Part shown: one piece after another, positions 14,121-23,087 of the stretch
Position numbering within the stretch: the stretch's first letter is position 1
How the letters are laid out: every line of letters starts with the position of its first letter
Virus record (IMG/VR): IMGVR_UViG_3300024502_000027
Span: 1-36,630 of that record
Strand: one strand, 5' to 3'
Origin: a virus
Length of the DNA: 36,630 nt
Program-made: the position numbers and the translations under genes
Notes under the pieces: model-generated
What the model was told of the DNA's origin: nothing
Seen by the model: the letters and a program-made list of their open reading frames with translations, nothing else
Databases searched by the model: none

Positions 14121-15587
14121 TTATCCTAAAAGACTAGATAAGTTTACAGGTGTTGGCTGGAATCTTGTACCCAACAGTCCGGTTGTACGGGCCTGACCTG
14201 CCAATAGATTCAGAAGCCCTGCGTAATCCACCCCAGTAGGACCAGACTGTCCGATTTGCTCGGGGGTCTGAGGTGCTTGCTGCTCTGGTTGTTGTGTAAG
14301 TTGCCGCAATGCATTTCCAGCACGCATAATGTCGGTTGTTGATAGTGCCGGTGTTGCCGCAGCAGTAGTTGCCAACAATTCTGGGGCGGCAGCCGTAAAT
14401 GTGCCTGGAAGGGCCGTAAATGGCGCTGTAGTGGCTTGTGTGGCGACACCGAGTTCAGGCAATGCAGATTGAAACGAACCCGGTGTTGGCGTAAATGAAG
14501 GGGCAATCTCAACTGCCGGATAAGCCAGTTCAGCGGCGGGAATCGGGGTTGCCGTTGATACCGGGGCCGGAGCGGGAGTTGCCGGTGGAGTTGTTGGTGT
14601 TGTTGGTGGGGCAAGGTTAGAAATTGATTTGCCGGTGTCTAATAATGATGGCGTTGTAGCGCCAACAGTAGCGCCAATGGTAGGCGCAAGGGTAAACCCT
14701 GCCGGAGCAGTAACCCCGGTCACGCCAGCCGCGCCGGGAGTAATTCCGGTTACACCGCCAGCGCCGGGAGTTAACCCGCTTCCAGCAGCGGCCTCTCCTC
14801 CAGTTAAAAGCCCACCAGGACCAAAAACATACGCGCCTAGTGCCGCCATAATCGGAGGGATCATTAGACCCTCTCGAACCAATTGGAAAAATACGTTTCC
14901 GCTGGTTTTTGGGTCTTGAAACTCAAATGTTTGTGGCGGTGCAACAGGAACTAACTTCCCATCTTGTTGTGTATAAACAACAGTCGCGTGCTGTGGGCCT
15001 TCTTGACCGCCCATTCCTGCTTGTGCGGCATCCCAGAACTGAGTGCGTCCTGTAACGGCAACTCGGTTATCAATTTTGTTGATCGCGTCATACAACTGGC
15101 GATCCGTCATGCCTTGCGTGTCTATCCCAAGCGTTCTGGCAGCACCAGCCAATTTGTTGCTGATGTCCGTCCATTTGTTGAAATTTTCTGCGCCACCCGT
15201 ATTTTCATCGGCAAACCGATAAATACTATTTCTAACTCCGCCTTCTGGGTCTTGCGAAACATCAAGGTAATAAGGCTGATTTGTTTCTGGGTCAATAGCC
15301 TGAATGATCTTTCCCTGGGCAAAGTCTTGTTTGGCCTTGTCACCAATATCAAGAAGCCGCTCGATTTCGGATCGTTTCCCGTCTACACCATATAAACCAA
15401 CTCCGGTATAGATCTTTCCCATGTAACGGGAATTTGTCCCCCATCCAAGATCATTGCGCTCAATGTCTAAAGGCTTTGCAAACTCGTCACCGAGAAGGCT
15501 TCGAGCAACAGATGCGTTCAGAATGGGCGCGCCATTGGCGTACCCGTACTGACCCGCTAAACCTGATTGAGTTTCGAGGAGTGCCAT
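14121..15587 (-). CDS. Internal virion-type protein with Pro/Thr/Ala-rich region (488 aa)
   Basis: Residues 1-210 look folded (LLDIGDKAKQDFAQGKIIQA, KWTDISNKLAGAARTLGID). Next comes a hydrophobic stretch near 235-260 (MIPPIMAALGAYVFGPGGLL), then about 170 residues of repetitive Gly/Thr/Pro/Ala sequence with GAGGVTGITPGAAGVTGV-type repeats, probably disordered. Such layouts occur in virion proteins that unfold to pass the portal during ejection. No enzymatic motif. Function inferred from position. Confidence 0.6.
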   Translation of the reverse strand: MALLETQSGLAGQYGYANGAPILNASVARSLLGDEFAKPLDIERNDLGWGTNSRYMGKIYTGVGLYGVDGKRSEIERLLDIGDKAKQDFAQGKIIQAIDPETNQPYYLDVSQDPEGGVRNSIYRFADENTGGAENFNKWTDISNKLAGAARTLGIDTQGMTDRQLYDAINKIDNRVAVTGRTQFWDAAQAGMGGQEGPQHATVVYTQQDGKLVPVAPPQTFEFQDPKTSGNVFFQLVREGLMIPPIMAALGAYVFGPGGLLTGGEAAAGSGLTPGAGGVTGITPGAAGVTGVTAPAGFTLAPTIGATVGATTPSLLDTGKSISNLAPPTTPTTPPATPAPAPVSTATPIPAAELAYPAVEIAPSFTPTPGSFQSALPELGVATQATTAPFTALPGTFTAAAPELLATTAAATPALSTTDIMRAGNALRQLTQQPEQQAPQTPEQIGQSGPTGVDYAGLLNLLAGQARTTGLLGTRFQPTPVNLSSLLG

Positions 15588-16883
15588 TTATCCAAAGTAT
15601 CCCAAAAGACCACCAAGACCAGCACCAATTGCTCCACCTTGTGTTCCACCCAAAGCCTGACCGCCCAAGAATCCTAGAGTTCCTAAACCAACGGCTTGGC
15701 CGAGGCGATTTGTCTGCGCCTGCGGGATCTGGGCGTATTGTGACGATCCCATCGGGGTTCCGTACACACTAGACAGGTAGCCTTGAAGCTGTTGGTATGG
15801 CAACTGTTGACCAAATTGGAAGCGTTGCATTTGCTCTTGCAGGGGTTGGGCGGCGATTGCTTCTCTTGCGGCTCCAACTTGTGCCAATGTTTGAGAAGGC
15901 AACAAACCAGCCGTAAAGAAACTTGGTGCGGCTTGTGCTAAAGCAGCTTGCTGGACTTGTGCTTGCTGTTGGGCGGCACGTTCACGGGCATAGTCAGAAT
16001 AAGCGATGTTAGTTGCCACATCACCTAAAGCACGACCGAACTGCTCGGAAGCCTGTCCAACGGCCCGCTGCATTGCGCCAGAACCGTAGCGGCCAGCACG
16101 CGAGAATCCAGAAGAAATACCCGGCAGGATTTGTGATTCGAACTGCTGTTGAATTGGCCGTGTAGCCGACTCAATCATTGCTTGGCGGTAGGGAGAACCT
16201 TGCAAGAACCCGCCAGCGGCGGTCTGACCAATCTGCCCAAGAGATGCCTGATAAGCCTGCTGTGCTTGTCCGAGAAGCGGCTGTGCGCCACCTGCAGCGG
16301 CTTCTTGCTGAGACAGGGCTTGCAGGGTCTGAGCGCTTGGCGAAACGTAAGTTTGTCCAGGGAAAAACTGTGGCTGCTGGCCGGTGAGAAACAGTTGATG
16401 TGCACGTTGTAGACCCATCTGCAAGTACGGCATAAGCGCAGGGTCAATTCTTGAACCTGTTCCGCTTGGCGTTCCGGCAGGAAGCGGAGCGGGCAAAGTA
16501 GCTTGAAAAAACCGAGATTGCACATCGGCTATTGGCAATCCGCTCATTTGAGCAACTTGTGCGGGTGTCGTTCCAGATGATTGCATCCAAGAAGCAATTT
16601 GCCGATCGGTTGCGCCAGGGTTTTGTGCCAAAAATGCCGTAAGAGTATTTTGCGGCATTGGCGTGGTCATCGGGGTTGTTGGAGCGGTAGACATTGCTGG
16701 CGAAACTGGAGGCGTAACAGCGGCGTTATAACGCGCCTGAACGTCTGCGGTCGGCAGTCCGGTTGCTTGCGCTACAAGAGCCGGAGAGACATTAAATTGC
16801 TGCATCGCGGAGGCGATCTGGGCATCAGACATACCCGGATTGGCTTGAAGATAATTGGCGACGTCTTGAGCGGTAATAGCCAT
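15588..16883 (-). CDS. Internal virion-type protein with two N-terminal helical repeats (431 aa)
   Basis: The N-terminus holds two copies of a ~48-residue helical repeat: VANYLQANPGMSDAQIAS with ALVAQATGLPTADVQARY, and LTAFLAQNPGATDRQIAS with AQVAQMSGLPIADVQSRF. These are UBA/HTH-sized three-helix units. The central region is Gln/Ala-rich helix, and the C-terminus is a glycine-zipper-like hydrophobic tail (GLGTLGFLGGQALGGTQGG through GLGGLLGYFG) that could insert in membrane. This suits an ejection protein that crosses the host envelope; inference. Confidence 0.65.
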   Translation of the reverse strand: MAITAQDVANYLQANPGMSDAQIASAMQQFNVSPALVAQATGLPTADVQARYNAAVTPPVSPAMSTAPTTPMTTPMPQNTLTAFLAQNPGATDRQIASWMQSSGTTPAQVAQMSGLPIADVQSRFFQATLPAPLPAGTPSGTGSRIDPALMPYLQMGLQRAHQLFLTGQQPQFFPGQTYVSPSAQTLQALSQQEAAAGGAQPLLGQAQQAYQASLGQIGQTAAGGFLQGSPYRQAMIESATRPIQQQFESQILPGISSGFSRAGRYGSGAMQRAVGQASEQFGRALGDVATNIAYSDYARERAAQQQAQVQQAALAQAAPSFFTAGLLPSQTLAQVGAAREAIAAQPLQEQMQRFQFGQQLPYQQLQGYLSSVYGTPMGSSQYAQIPQAQTNRLGQAVGLGTLGFLGGQALGGTQGGAIGAGLGGLLGYFG

Positions 16884-16888
16884 AGTTT

Positions 16889-17686
16889 TTATCCTACGAT
16901 AACGTAATTAAATGTGCTTCCAGCGTTAGTGTTGGGAGCATGAGAAATTGTCGCGCTGCCGTTTGCGGTTGCTGACACAAACGGGTCAAAGTAGATGTTG
17001 CTGGTATACCCGTTGGTAGACAGGTAGTGCATCGTTGCAATCACCGACGGGGTGGCTGGCCGGGTTGGGCTAGTCTGCGCCGGGATAGCTTGTATGGAGA
17101 CATCTGTGCTTGTGGTTGACCACATAATTTCTACATATTCGTCTTTTTGCAAATTAACATAAATGTTAAGCGCGGCAATCAACGCACCGTCTACACCGCC
17201 GTGACTGTTTGGAATAGAAAACTGACTATTACTATTGGCAATGTTGGTTCCACTTTTTCGAAACCAAACACTTACATCGTGAATTTGCACACCGGCGTTT
17301 AGAAACTGTGCGCTGAATTGCAGGTTAAAGATTCCAGAAAACCCAGCCACCAACTGGGAATTGTTAGACAGCGATACTCCGTTAGCAAAGTCCGTAGTGT
17401 TGTACGTCATCGCATACGCCGTCGTCGTGCTGGCAGCGGTTTGGTCTGCGGTGCTACTAAATGACCCGTAGGGAAATTCTTGGCTTGAGGCGGTCTGTGA
17501 ACTTGGGATCAAGATGATCTTGCTGTCACCACCAATCCTAGCATCGGTAATTGTTGTGGTGGTTGCGCTACCTGTAGCGAGCGTAACAGAGCCAGTATTA
17601 TTGGTCTTGCCGTTCATTATGTTGTTGACCACCTCGGAAATCTCACGAGGCGACCCACCCTGATACGGTAAAACCCTAAAATTCAT
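16889..17686 (-). CDS. Virion protein with C-terminal jelly-roll-like domain
   Basis: A 265-residue, Thr/Ser/Asn-rich protein. The N-terminus has PREISEVVNNIMNGKTNNTG, a phage tail/neck attachment segment. The second half (GIFNLQFSAQFLN, DVSVWFRKSGTNI, DEYVEIMWSTTSTDVSIQ) has the strand pattern of the C1q/TNF-like sandwich found in phage fibres and decoration proteins. It starts by ATGA overlap with the hub gene. Likely tail-tip, fibre or decoration protein; not further resolved. Confidence 0.6.
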   Translation of the reverse strand: MNFRVLPYQGGSPREISEVVNNIMNGKTNNTGSVTLATGSATTTTITDARIGGDSKIILIPSSQTASSQEFPYGSFSSTADQTAASTTTAYAMTYNTTDFANGVSLSNNSQLVAGFSGIFNLQFSAQFLNAGVQIHDVSVWFRKSGTNIANSNSQFSIPNSHGGVDGALIAALNIYVNLQKDEYVEIMWSTTSTDVSIQAIPAQTSPTRPATPSVIATMHYLSTNGYTSNIYFDPFVSATANGSATISHAPNTNAGSTFNYVIVG

Positions 17687-19131
17687 CTTACACCCGCTGG
17701 CACGATGTCGTAATCAATGCCGATTGCCGTTGTCCATGAGCCAGATGGCTGAATTGACAGGCGGTGATAGCGTCCAGTCGTCCTAAACGCGGCCCTGCCC
17801 TCGCTATCGGCTGCGCTGTATGCGCTAAATGTCACAGCGTCTGCAAGGCGGTTGCGACTTGCGTAGGCTACAGATGCGCCACCACCGTCAACAAGCGGGC
17901 GGCTCATGTTCAACATACTATAGGAGCCGGGAATCTCAATATCGCCGGTATTGATGGTTCCGGTCAGATTTGTGCCAGAAAATGTGACAATTTTTGCCCC
18001 ATTTCCACCCACAAACTGCGACTTACCACCTGTCCAGATACGCGAATCAAGACTAGAAGTCAGCGTGTCAAGCGTCCCAAATACGTCCAATGCTTCTAAT
18101 GTATAAGCAGGAGTGGCAGATTGGGCCACAAAGTCAGCCGCCGTATCTGCATGAGACCACCGCTGAATCTCAAAGTTGTAAATCATCATGCTATCCACAG
18201 TTCCGTTACTTCCGGCAGATGGATAAGCCCAAATAATCAGATTTTTGATCGGATCGACCGTAGCCGACATTTTATACGCGTAAGACTCGTCGAGATCGTT
18301 GAAAAAATATCGGTCAACTTTCTCTGTACCGATTCCCACCACTTGAGTACCGTTGCACGCATAAAATCCATCGTCCCCTAAAAAGTAGGTAATGCCTTGA
18401 TACTGAACAACAGAGTTCGGCTCAAAGCATCCCAGGTTACGCGAAATGTTGTCAAACTGAAAAATTGCCGGGGTTCCAACATAAGACATCCGGTAGATGG
18501 ATTTTTCCATCAGCACGAGGCCAAACTCACCACCCGTAATTCCCTGAACCGCGCCACCATCAGGGATTACCTGGAAGTCAGCTTGGTTAGTTGCGGTTGC
18601 AGTCCACTCTGCCTCATTGTTAATCGCAGACCATTGGATTTTTTGTGAGTCTGTAGAGCTCGTATATCCGGTAACCACAAAGTCTCGGACCACGGTGACG
18701 TATCGTGCGGTCGGAGCGGCAGCATCTAAATCTGCCCAAGCCGTAGATGTGCCAAGCAACCAGTATTGGAGAATTTCATCGCCATTGGCGGCAATCAGCA
18801 CATCACCAAACTGTGTAAAACGCCATTTTTGCTCGGCTGGGGTGGTGTAACCGCCAGACTTAGAAACATCATCTAGCGACAAATCGCCAGAGTCAAGCTT
18901 AAATAATTTGGTTGCTCCGCCAGCAAATACTTCGGTTGTTCCCGTTGCTGGGTTTCTGCCAGCTACCACATTGTTGATGTTCTCTGATGCTGCCTGCGAG
19001 TAATCAACAGGCGAGCGCATAGGCCCATATCCGACAGCCTGCGGCGACACATTTAGGGCTTCCTTGACCGTTCCCGTCAGTCCGGGCTGGTCTGGTAGCC
19101 ATTCTCCGAAACTTACCCTGCTAGTTGCCAT
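17683..19131 (-). CDS. P22 gp10-like tail hub / packaged-DNA stabilisation protein
   Basis: A 482-residue beta-propeller-type protein. The start (VSFGEWLPDQPGLTGTVKEA) and motifs such as YVTVVRDFVVTGY, IQWSAINNEAEWT, LGDDGFYACNGTQV, EKVDRYFFNDLD and IWAYPSAGS are characteristic of the phage hub family related to P22 gp10, which plugs the portal after packaging and holds the tailspikes. Residues about 344-366 carry LEALDVFGTLDTL, a motif also present twice in the protein encoded immediately upstream. Confidence 0.75.
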   Translation of the reverse strand: MATSRVSFGEWLPDQPGLTGTVKEALNVSPQAVGYGPMRSPVDYSQAASENINNVVAGRNPATGTTEVFAGGATKLFKLDSGDLSLDDVSKSGGYTTPAEQKWRFTQFGDVLIAANGDEILQYWLLGTSTAWADLDAAAPTARYVTVVRDFVVTGYTSSTDSQKIQWSAINNEAEWTATATNQADFQVIPDGGAVQGITGGEFGLVLMEKSIYRMSYVGTPAIFQFDNISRNLGCFEPNSVVQYQGITYFLGDDGFYACNGTQVVGIGTEKVDRYFFNDLDESYAYKMSATVDPIKNLIIWAYPSAGSNGTVDSMMIYNFEIQRWSHADTAADFVAQSATPAYTLEALDVFGTLDTLTSSLDSRIWTGGKSQFVGGNGAKIVTFSGTNLTGTINTGDIEIPGSYSMLNMSRPLVDGGGASVAYASRNRLADAVTFSAYSAADSEGRAAFRTTGRYHRLSIQPSGSWTTAIGIDYDIVPAGVR

Positions 19132-20081
19132 GTGTTGTTTCCAGCCGTATTCGTTGTCCAGGTGTTAGACCCTGCCGAGACAGGCGTCCAAGAGTTTGTT
19201 CCGATATTTGTGGGCGTCCAAGTATTTGGCCCAGCAGAAGTCGTTGTCCAGGTATTGGGTCCGGTCGTCACGTTGGTCCAATCCTCTCCGAGAATCTTGC
19301 CAATTACCGTTAGAGTGCCGCTTGCCGATACAGTTGCTTTTGCTGCAAATGTGGCATTTCCGGTAACAGACATCGAGCCAGTAGCCACAATGCTTGCCGA
19401 ACCAGCGGCGTCAAATCCACCCGTAGCCGTTACCGTTGCGGTGGCAGACATTGCTGCTTGCCCTGTTCTTACCCGAATTCCTGCGCCTGTCAGCGTACCG
19501 CCCGCAGAAATTGCGCCATTTGCTAGACGCACACGACTCGGTGTTACTACCAATGTTCCAGCAGAAGTAATAATCGCTTCGGCTTGGGTAATCCTAAACG
19601 CGCTTGCAGAAACGGTTGCAGATGCTGTTATTTGGGCTTCTGCTGACCTCACAAGGCTTCCGGCGGCTGTCATCGTACCTACGCCCATCATGGCTGCTTG
19701 AGCAAACCTTTCTAGGCTTCCAGCGGCAGTCATTGTGCCGGACGCAGTAATTAACCCCTGGGCGGTACGGATTGCAAATGCACCGGCTTGCATTGTCCCG
19801 GTTGCGGTAAAACTTGCCGTAGTGCCAATCTGACGCTCTCCGCTGGCGGTCATTGTTCCCGTTGCGGTAATACTTGCCGGAGCGTCAAAGTAAATACAGG
19901 CGGTTCCCCAGGCATCTGAATCCATTGGTAGATTCAAGGAGTCGAGAGTTCCAAATGCGTCCATCGCGTCTAGCGACCACGGGCCGCATACTTTATCTAC
20001 ATACCACGTTGAGTCCAATGGATACTGCGGCATCGAATCTAACGTGCCGAGCTGATCCAGTTCCTCTAACGTAAGAGACAT
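19113..20081 (-). CDS. Repeat-rich virion protein (322 aa)
   Basis: Three zones are visible. Residues 4-59 contain two copies of an LD-x-GTLDS-x-LDS-x-W motif shared with the hub protein. Residues 65-265 are tandem beta repeats of about 25-30 residues built on ASGTMTAAGS and ITASATVSASA, with few charges. Residues 268-322 are five 10-residue repeats of the type GPNTWTTTSA. It is probably an elongated tail or fibre-like beta structure between adaptor and hub. It overlaps the hub gene by 19 bases. No named family. Confidence 0.65.
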   Translation of the reverse strand: MSLTLEELDQLGTLDSMPQYPLDSTWYVDKVCGPWSLDAMDAFGTLDSLNLPMDSDAWGTACIYFDAPASITATGTMTASGERQIGTTASFTATGTMQAGAFAIRTAQGLITASGTMTAAGSLERFAQAAMMGVGTMTAAGSLVRSAEAQITASATVSASAFRITQAEAIITSAGTLVVTPSRVRLANGAISAGGTLTGAGIRVRTGQAAMSATATVTATGGFDAAGSASIVATGSMSVTGNATFAAKATVSASGTLTVIGKILGEDWTNVTTGPNTWTTTSAGPNTWTPTNIGTNSWTPVSAGSNTWTTNTAGNNTWQLAG

Positions 20082-20467
20082 TAGGCAAGTGTGACGCTTA
20101 ATGAGCCAGCAGCAATCTTGAAGATGTCGCCAGACTCAATGGTTTTAGAAGTTGTGATGTCGGTATAAAATAACAGGTTGCCAGAGGTAATTGCGTCTAG
20201 CAGTCCAACGTGCGACACCGTACCCCACGAAGCGGTAGCTTGAGCAAACTCAACCGCAGCAGAGTTGGTGCAAACACCATTGGAAGGCGCATTAAACGCC
20301 ACATCCTTACGGGCATAGGAACCACCAGAAACCTCAGTTCCCGTGTTGCCTTCGCCAGGATCGCTGGTGTAGAGGCCGACGTAGACGGTTGTTGGGGATG
20401 TGTAAGACGTATTACGAAGAACGGCGTTTAGTAAGCCATTCTCCAAATAATTTGACATTTCAGACAT
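20081..20467 (-). CDS. Small conserved virion protein (128 aa)
   Basis: The protein begins MSNYLENGLLNAVLRNTSY after a short leader, followed by TVYVGLYTSDPGEGNTGTEVSG, SYARKDVAFNAP and WGTVSHVGLLDA. This beta-sandwich family is common near head-completion and tail genes of many phages and is usually annotated as a phage tail or virion protein. Its last base is shared with the repeat-rich protein's start, indicating translational coupling. Confidence 0.7.
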   Translation of the reverse strand: MSEMSNYLENGLLNAVLRNTSYTSPTTVYVGLYTSDPGEGNTGTEVSGGSYARKDVAFNAPSNGVCTNSAAVEFAQATASWGTVSHVGLLDAITSGNLLFYTDITTSKTIESGDIFKIAAGSLSVTLA

Positions 20468-20469
20468 GA

Positions 20470-21090
20470 TTACCTCGACGTAACAGACATGGACAGGGGA
20501 ACACCAGCAAACTCAGAATTCTGGTCAGAAGTGTTGATATTATTGATGGCGCGGTCATACAAGGATGACCATACCGCGATCCGAGCATCATTCATTAGGT
20601 ACGGCTCAGACTCTAGAAGCGAGGCGTAAAGCAACGCATCTGGATAGTTTGCCAAGAACTCATTGGAGGCTACCGAATCCGACATTGCTACCGGTTTGAA
20701 GTAATACAACAGTTCTACCGTGTAGGCTTTGTCAGGGATCGGGGCTAGTTCAAACTCTTGCCCGAGCAGGGTGTAAAAGCCTGGCTTTCCAGACTCTTCT
20801 GCTTTTGCGTTGCGGGTAAATGATGACGGTGATTCGTAGTTCAGCGTGATGCGGGGATTACCCGATAGATAAATATCACGCATCTCTAAAAAATCAGAGG
20901 GGATCTCTACTGTAGAGTCCCCTGCTGTGGTGGTCGTGGTGACCGATTTAAGAAGTTTACGGGTGCGAATCTCGCGGGACAGACGCAGTTCAGCCAGGGT
21001 CACGAACGTCGGAATCTGGCTCGTCAGGTCGCTGCGCCCAAGATAGTTCGCAATCTCCGTTTTGAGAGAACTGTAAGTGGTCAGGCTCAT
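20470..21090 (-). CDS. Head-tail adaptor, SU10-adaptor-like
   Basis: A 206-residue protein matching the podovirus adaptor family that binds the portal and starts tail assembly. It has TTYSSLKTEIANYLGRSDLTSQIPTFVTLAE followed by REIRTRKLL near residue 40, a beta segment around EIPSDFLEMRDIYL, and the helical end LANYPDALLYASLLESEPYL. The pairing with an SU10-like capsid protein upstream is consistent. The first 101 bases overlap the 3' end of the glycosyltransferase gene in another frame. Confidence 0.75.
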   Translation of the reverse strand: MSLTTYSSLKTEIANYLGRSDLTSQIPTFVTLAELRLSREIRTRKLLKSVTTTTTAGDSTVEIPSDFLEMRDIYLSGNPRITLNYESPSSFTRNAKAEESGKPGFYTLLGQEFELAPIPDKAYTVELLYYFKPVAMSDSVASNEFLANYPDALLYASLLESEPYLMNDARIAVWSSLYDRAINNINTSDQNSEFAGVPLSMSVTSR

Positions 21091-21745
21091 CGTTTTCCTT
21101 GCTGGCTACGTCATGCCATCCAAAAGTATAAGAACCGACATGGCCGACCGAATTGGAGAAGTCGTGGTCTACCCATGTCTCAAATCCTGCGTCATGTGCT
21201 TTGACACAGAAATACACATCTTCGCCCAGCAGTTTCTCGCCAGGCAGTTGTTCAAACCAAAACCAAGGGCGTGGCGTCTTGAGGAAAACTTCACGTTTTA
21301 CCATCATCACACCACAACCGATGGCTGTGACCCGCTCCAAGCCTTTTTTATCCTTGGAACTAATCTTTTGCCAATTGATTGTTTTTTCTTTCTTGTTGAT
21401 CCAGGCGTTCTTGGCTGTGCCGTGGATCGGAGGAACTCGCGTGGTTGCATTAGCGCCCACGATGTCCTTGTTCAACGACAGTAAGTGCTCAATCGTATTC
21501 TTTGGGAACCGCATATCTGCATCTACCCAAAGGATATAATCTGCGCCTTCTTCAATGGCCGATTCAGCCATCTTTTCCCGCTGATCAAAGATCAGGGTTC
21601 CTGCTACTGTGTAAAGGCTCTGATGGCCTTTTTTTCTAAACCGAGAGTCATAACCGCACATTAAAGCCAAATCAAACGCCGTACCTACCTCCATTTCGCC
21701 ACGCGTAGGAATACAAATGGCGACTTTAGCCTTTTCTGGCTTCAT
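20990..21745 (-). CDS. GT-A glycosyltransferase inside the head module
   Basis: A 251-residue protein with a GT2-like nucleotide-sugar domain: AICIPTRGE at 9-17, YILWVDADMRFP with the DAD metal motif at 75-77, AIGCGVMMVKREVF, and GEDVYFCVKAHDAGF as acceptor/catalytic acidic motif. Its position between head genes and the adaptor suggests it is expressed late, so glycosylation of the virion or of host surface sugars is more likely than DNA modification; inference. The last ~34 residues are coded over the adaptor gene's start and may be dispensable. Confidence 0.75.
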   Translation of the reverse strand: MKPEKAKVAICIPTRGEMEVGTAFDLALMCGYDSRFRKKGHQSLYTVAGTLIFDQREKMAESAIEEGADYILWVDADMRFPKNTIEHLLSLNKDIVGANATTRVPPIHGTAKNAWINKKEKTINWQKISSKDKKGLERVTAIGCGVMMVKREVFLKTPRPWFWFEQLPGEKLLGEDVYFCVKAHDAGFETWVDHDFSNSVGHVGSYTFGWHDVASKENDEPDHLQFSQNGDCELSWAQRPDEPDSDVRDPG

Positions 21746-21754
21746 GCTTTCTCC

Positions 21755-22072
21755 TCAGATTTTTCCCGGTCGGGTACGAAAGAACCGATTATCGGGATTA
21801 TTTAGCCAAGCCTTCATTCGTTTTTGATCCAGCACCACAAAACCACGCATGATGCCCTGTCTGTTGAGATCTTCTATGACGGGAAACGGGATTTCAGCCA
21901 CGCGGTTGAAATCGCCCCACCGGGATCGTTCGTCGAATGTATTGTAAGAGGCTTTATTTGCCTCAATGATTGGCGTTAAGTTGGACTCTGCTTTGACAAC
22001 AAGATTTCCGTCGCTGTCTGCGTAGGTGGTTCTGACTTCGCCGTTGACTACTTCGCTACCAAGTTTTAACAC
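21755..22072 (-). CDS. Conserved small head-module protein (105 aa)
   Basis: The protein starts MLKLGSEVVNGEVRTTYADSDG, has a central DERSRWGDFNRVAEIPFPVIEDLNRQGI and ends LNNPDNRFFRTRPGKI. Proteins of this look sit next to the major capsid gene in podoviruses with P22-type portals. Head-completion is a reasonable guess from position. It is separated from the capsid gene by 51 bases holding a strong hairpin. Confidence 0.6.
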   Translation of the reverse strand: MLKLGSEVVNGEVRTTYADSDGNLVVKAESNLTPIIEANKASYNTFDERSRWGDFNRVAEIPFPVIEDLNRQGIMRGFVVLDQKRMKAWLNNPDNRFFRTRPGKI

Positions 22073-22087
22073 TTGTTCTCCATAGAC

Positions 22088-22110
22088 GGGAGTGGGACTA
22101 GCCCACCCCC
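22088..22110 (-). terminator. Hairpin after the major capsid gene (attenuator or RNA-processing site)
   Basis: A 9-bp GC-rich stem with one G-U pair (22088-22096 with 22102-22110) and a 5-base loop lies 13 bases after the capsid stop. No U-run follows on the leftward strand, so it is more likely a partial terminator or mRNA-stabilising hairpin that sets high capsid expression relative to downstream genes. Confidence 0.45.
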
Positions 22111-22123
22111 GATTCTACATCAT

Positions 22124-23077
22124 TTATGCTGCTTTGATGTCAAAGATACCGCCATGAGCCTTCTCATTCCGCATCTCCAGCGTGAGCTCGGCAAGGATCT
22201 GGGTCTTTTCAGAGTCACCAGTTTTTGCCAGATCATTGGTCTGGAACGGACGGAGATAAGCCAGGGCTGCGTACTCAGGATCAAGCACCAGCGCATCGGT
22301 GGAGCGCATGAAGCGATCCGGAACGATGCTGATGAGACCGAAGTCCGACAGGTAAGCACCAGCAGCAGCGATGATTGTGGTCGGCTCTGCGCCAGTTACA
22401 TAACGCTGTGCAGCCACGCCGGTAAAGCCGGAAGTGGTGGCCTTCAGGCCGGGAGGAACAACCAACAACTTGGGTGTGCCGCCTGCGCTGAAAATCTGCT
22501 GTGCAACGCTCTGGAGCATAGACTCAAGGAACGTGCGGGTTGTGGTGTCGGAACGAACATCGGAACCGTCTCCGGTCGGGTTTGTACCAGCCGAACCCTT
22601 GCTGACGTTGGTCGTGATCCAGGACAGCAGAGCACCCATTTTACGAGCGCCAGAAGTAGCCGTACCATTGGTTTTGGCTTGGTTAGCGGTCAGGATGGTC
22701 TCGATGTCACGCTTGATTTCAGCAGAGGCTTTAGCAAGCTGATAAGCCTTCTCAGACTTACGGCCAGCCTTGTCAACGGCTTCCAACGTACCGGAGATCT
22801 GAACAGTTTTACCAACGATCTGTGTAAAGTTGGTCAGACGAACGGTGGGCGAAAGCGATGCAGCAGTAGCGTCATCACCTTCGATCAGGGCGTTATTGGT
22901 CGTAGCAGCGGCCAGGCTGTCGGTCTGCCACTCGTGCAGAGTGTTGGTAGCCTTGGATTTGCCGATAGACGACATAATGGGCGTATCGGTGGGGCTGATG
23001 TCATAGATGACGTCAGACAGATCTTCGCGTACACCAATCGAGGTGTAGCGCAAGTAGGTATTTGAGGGGACAGTCAT
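22124..23077 (-). CDS. Major capsid protein, SU10-like (DUF5309 family)
   Basis: A 317-residue HK97-fold capsid protein of the SU10 type. Diagnostic stretches are TSIGVREDLSDVIYDISP near residue 12, DTPIMSSIGKSKATNTLHEWQTDSL, TQIVGKTVQISGTLEAVDKAG and the late EYAALAYLRPFQTNDLAKTGDSEK. It lies between scaffold and adaptor, the canonical order. An ORF of 330 codons is open on the opposite strand across the whole gene, but I read it as a shadow. Confidence 0.9.
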   Translation of the reverse strand: MTVPSNTYLRYTSIGVREDLSDVIYDISPTDTPIMSSIGKSKATNTLHEWQTDSLAAATTNNALIEGDDATAASLSPTVRLTNFTQIVGKTVQISGTLEAVDKAGRKSEKAYQLAKASAEIKRDIETILTANQAKTNGTATSGARKMGALLSWITTNVSKGSAGTNPTGDGSDVRSDTTTRTFLESMLQSVAQQIFSAGGTPKLLVVPPGLKATTSGFTGVAAQRYVTGAEPTTIIAAAGAYLSDFGLISIVPDRFMRSTDALVLDPEYAALAYLRPFQTNDLAKTGDSEKTQILAELTLEMRNEKAHGGIFDIKAA

Positions 23078-23087
23078 TTCTTACTCC

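Noticed and set aside
22073-23065. 330-codon open frame antisense to the whole major capsid gene
   Set aside because: No ribosome binding site, no recognisable domain, Cys/Ser/Arg-rich composition typical of the complement of a biased coding sequence; judged a shadow ORF.
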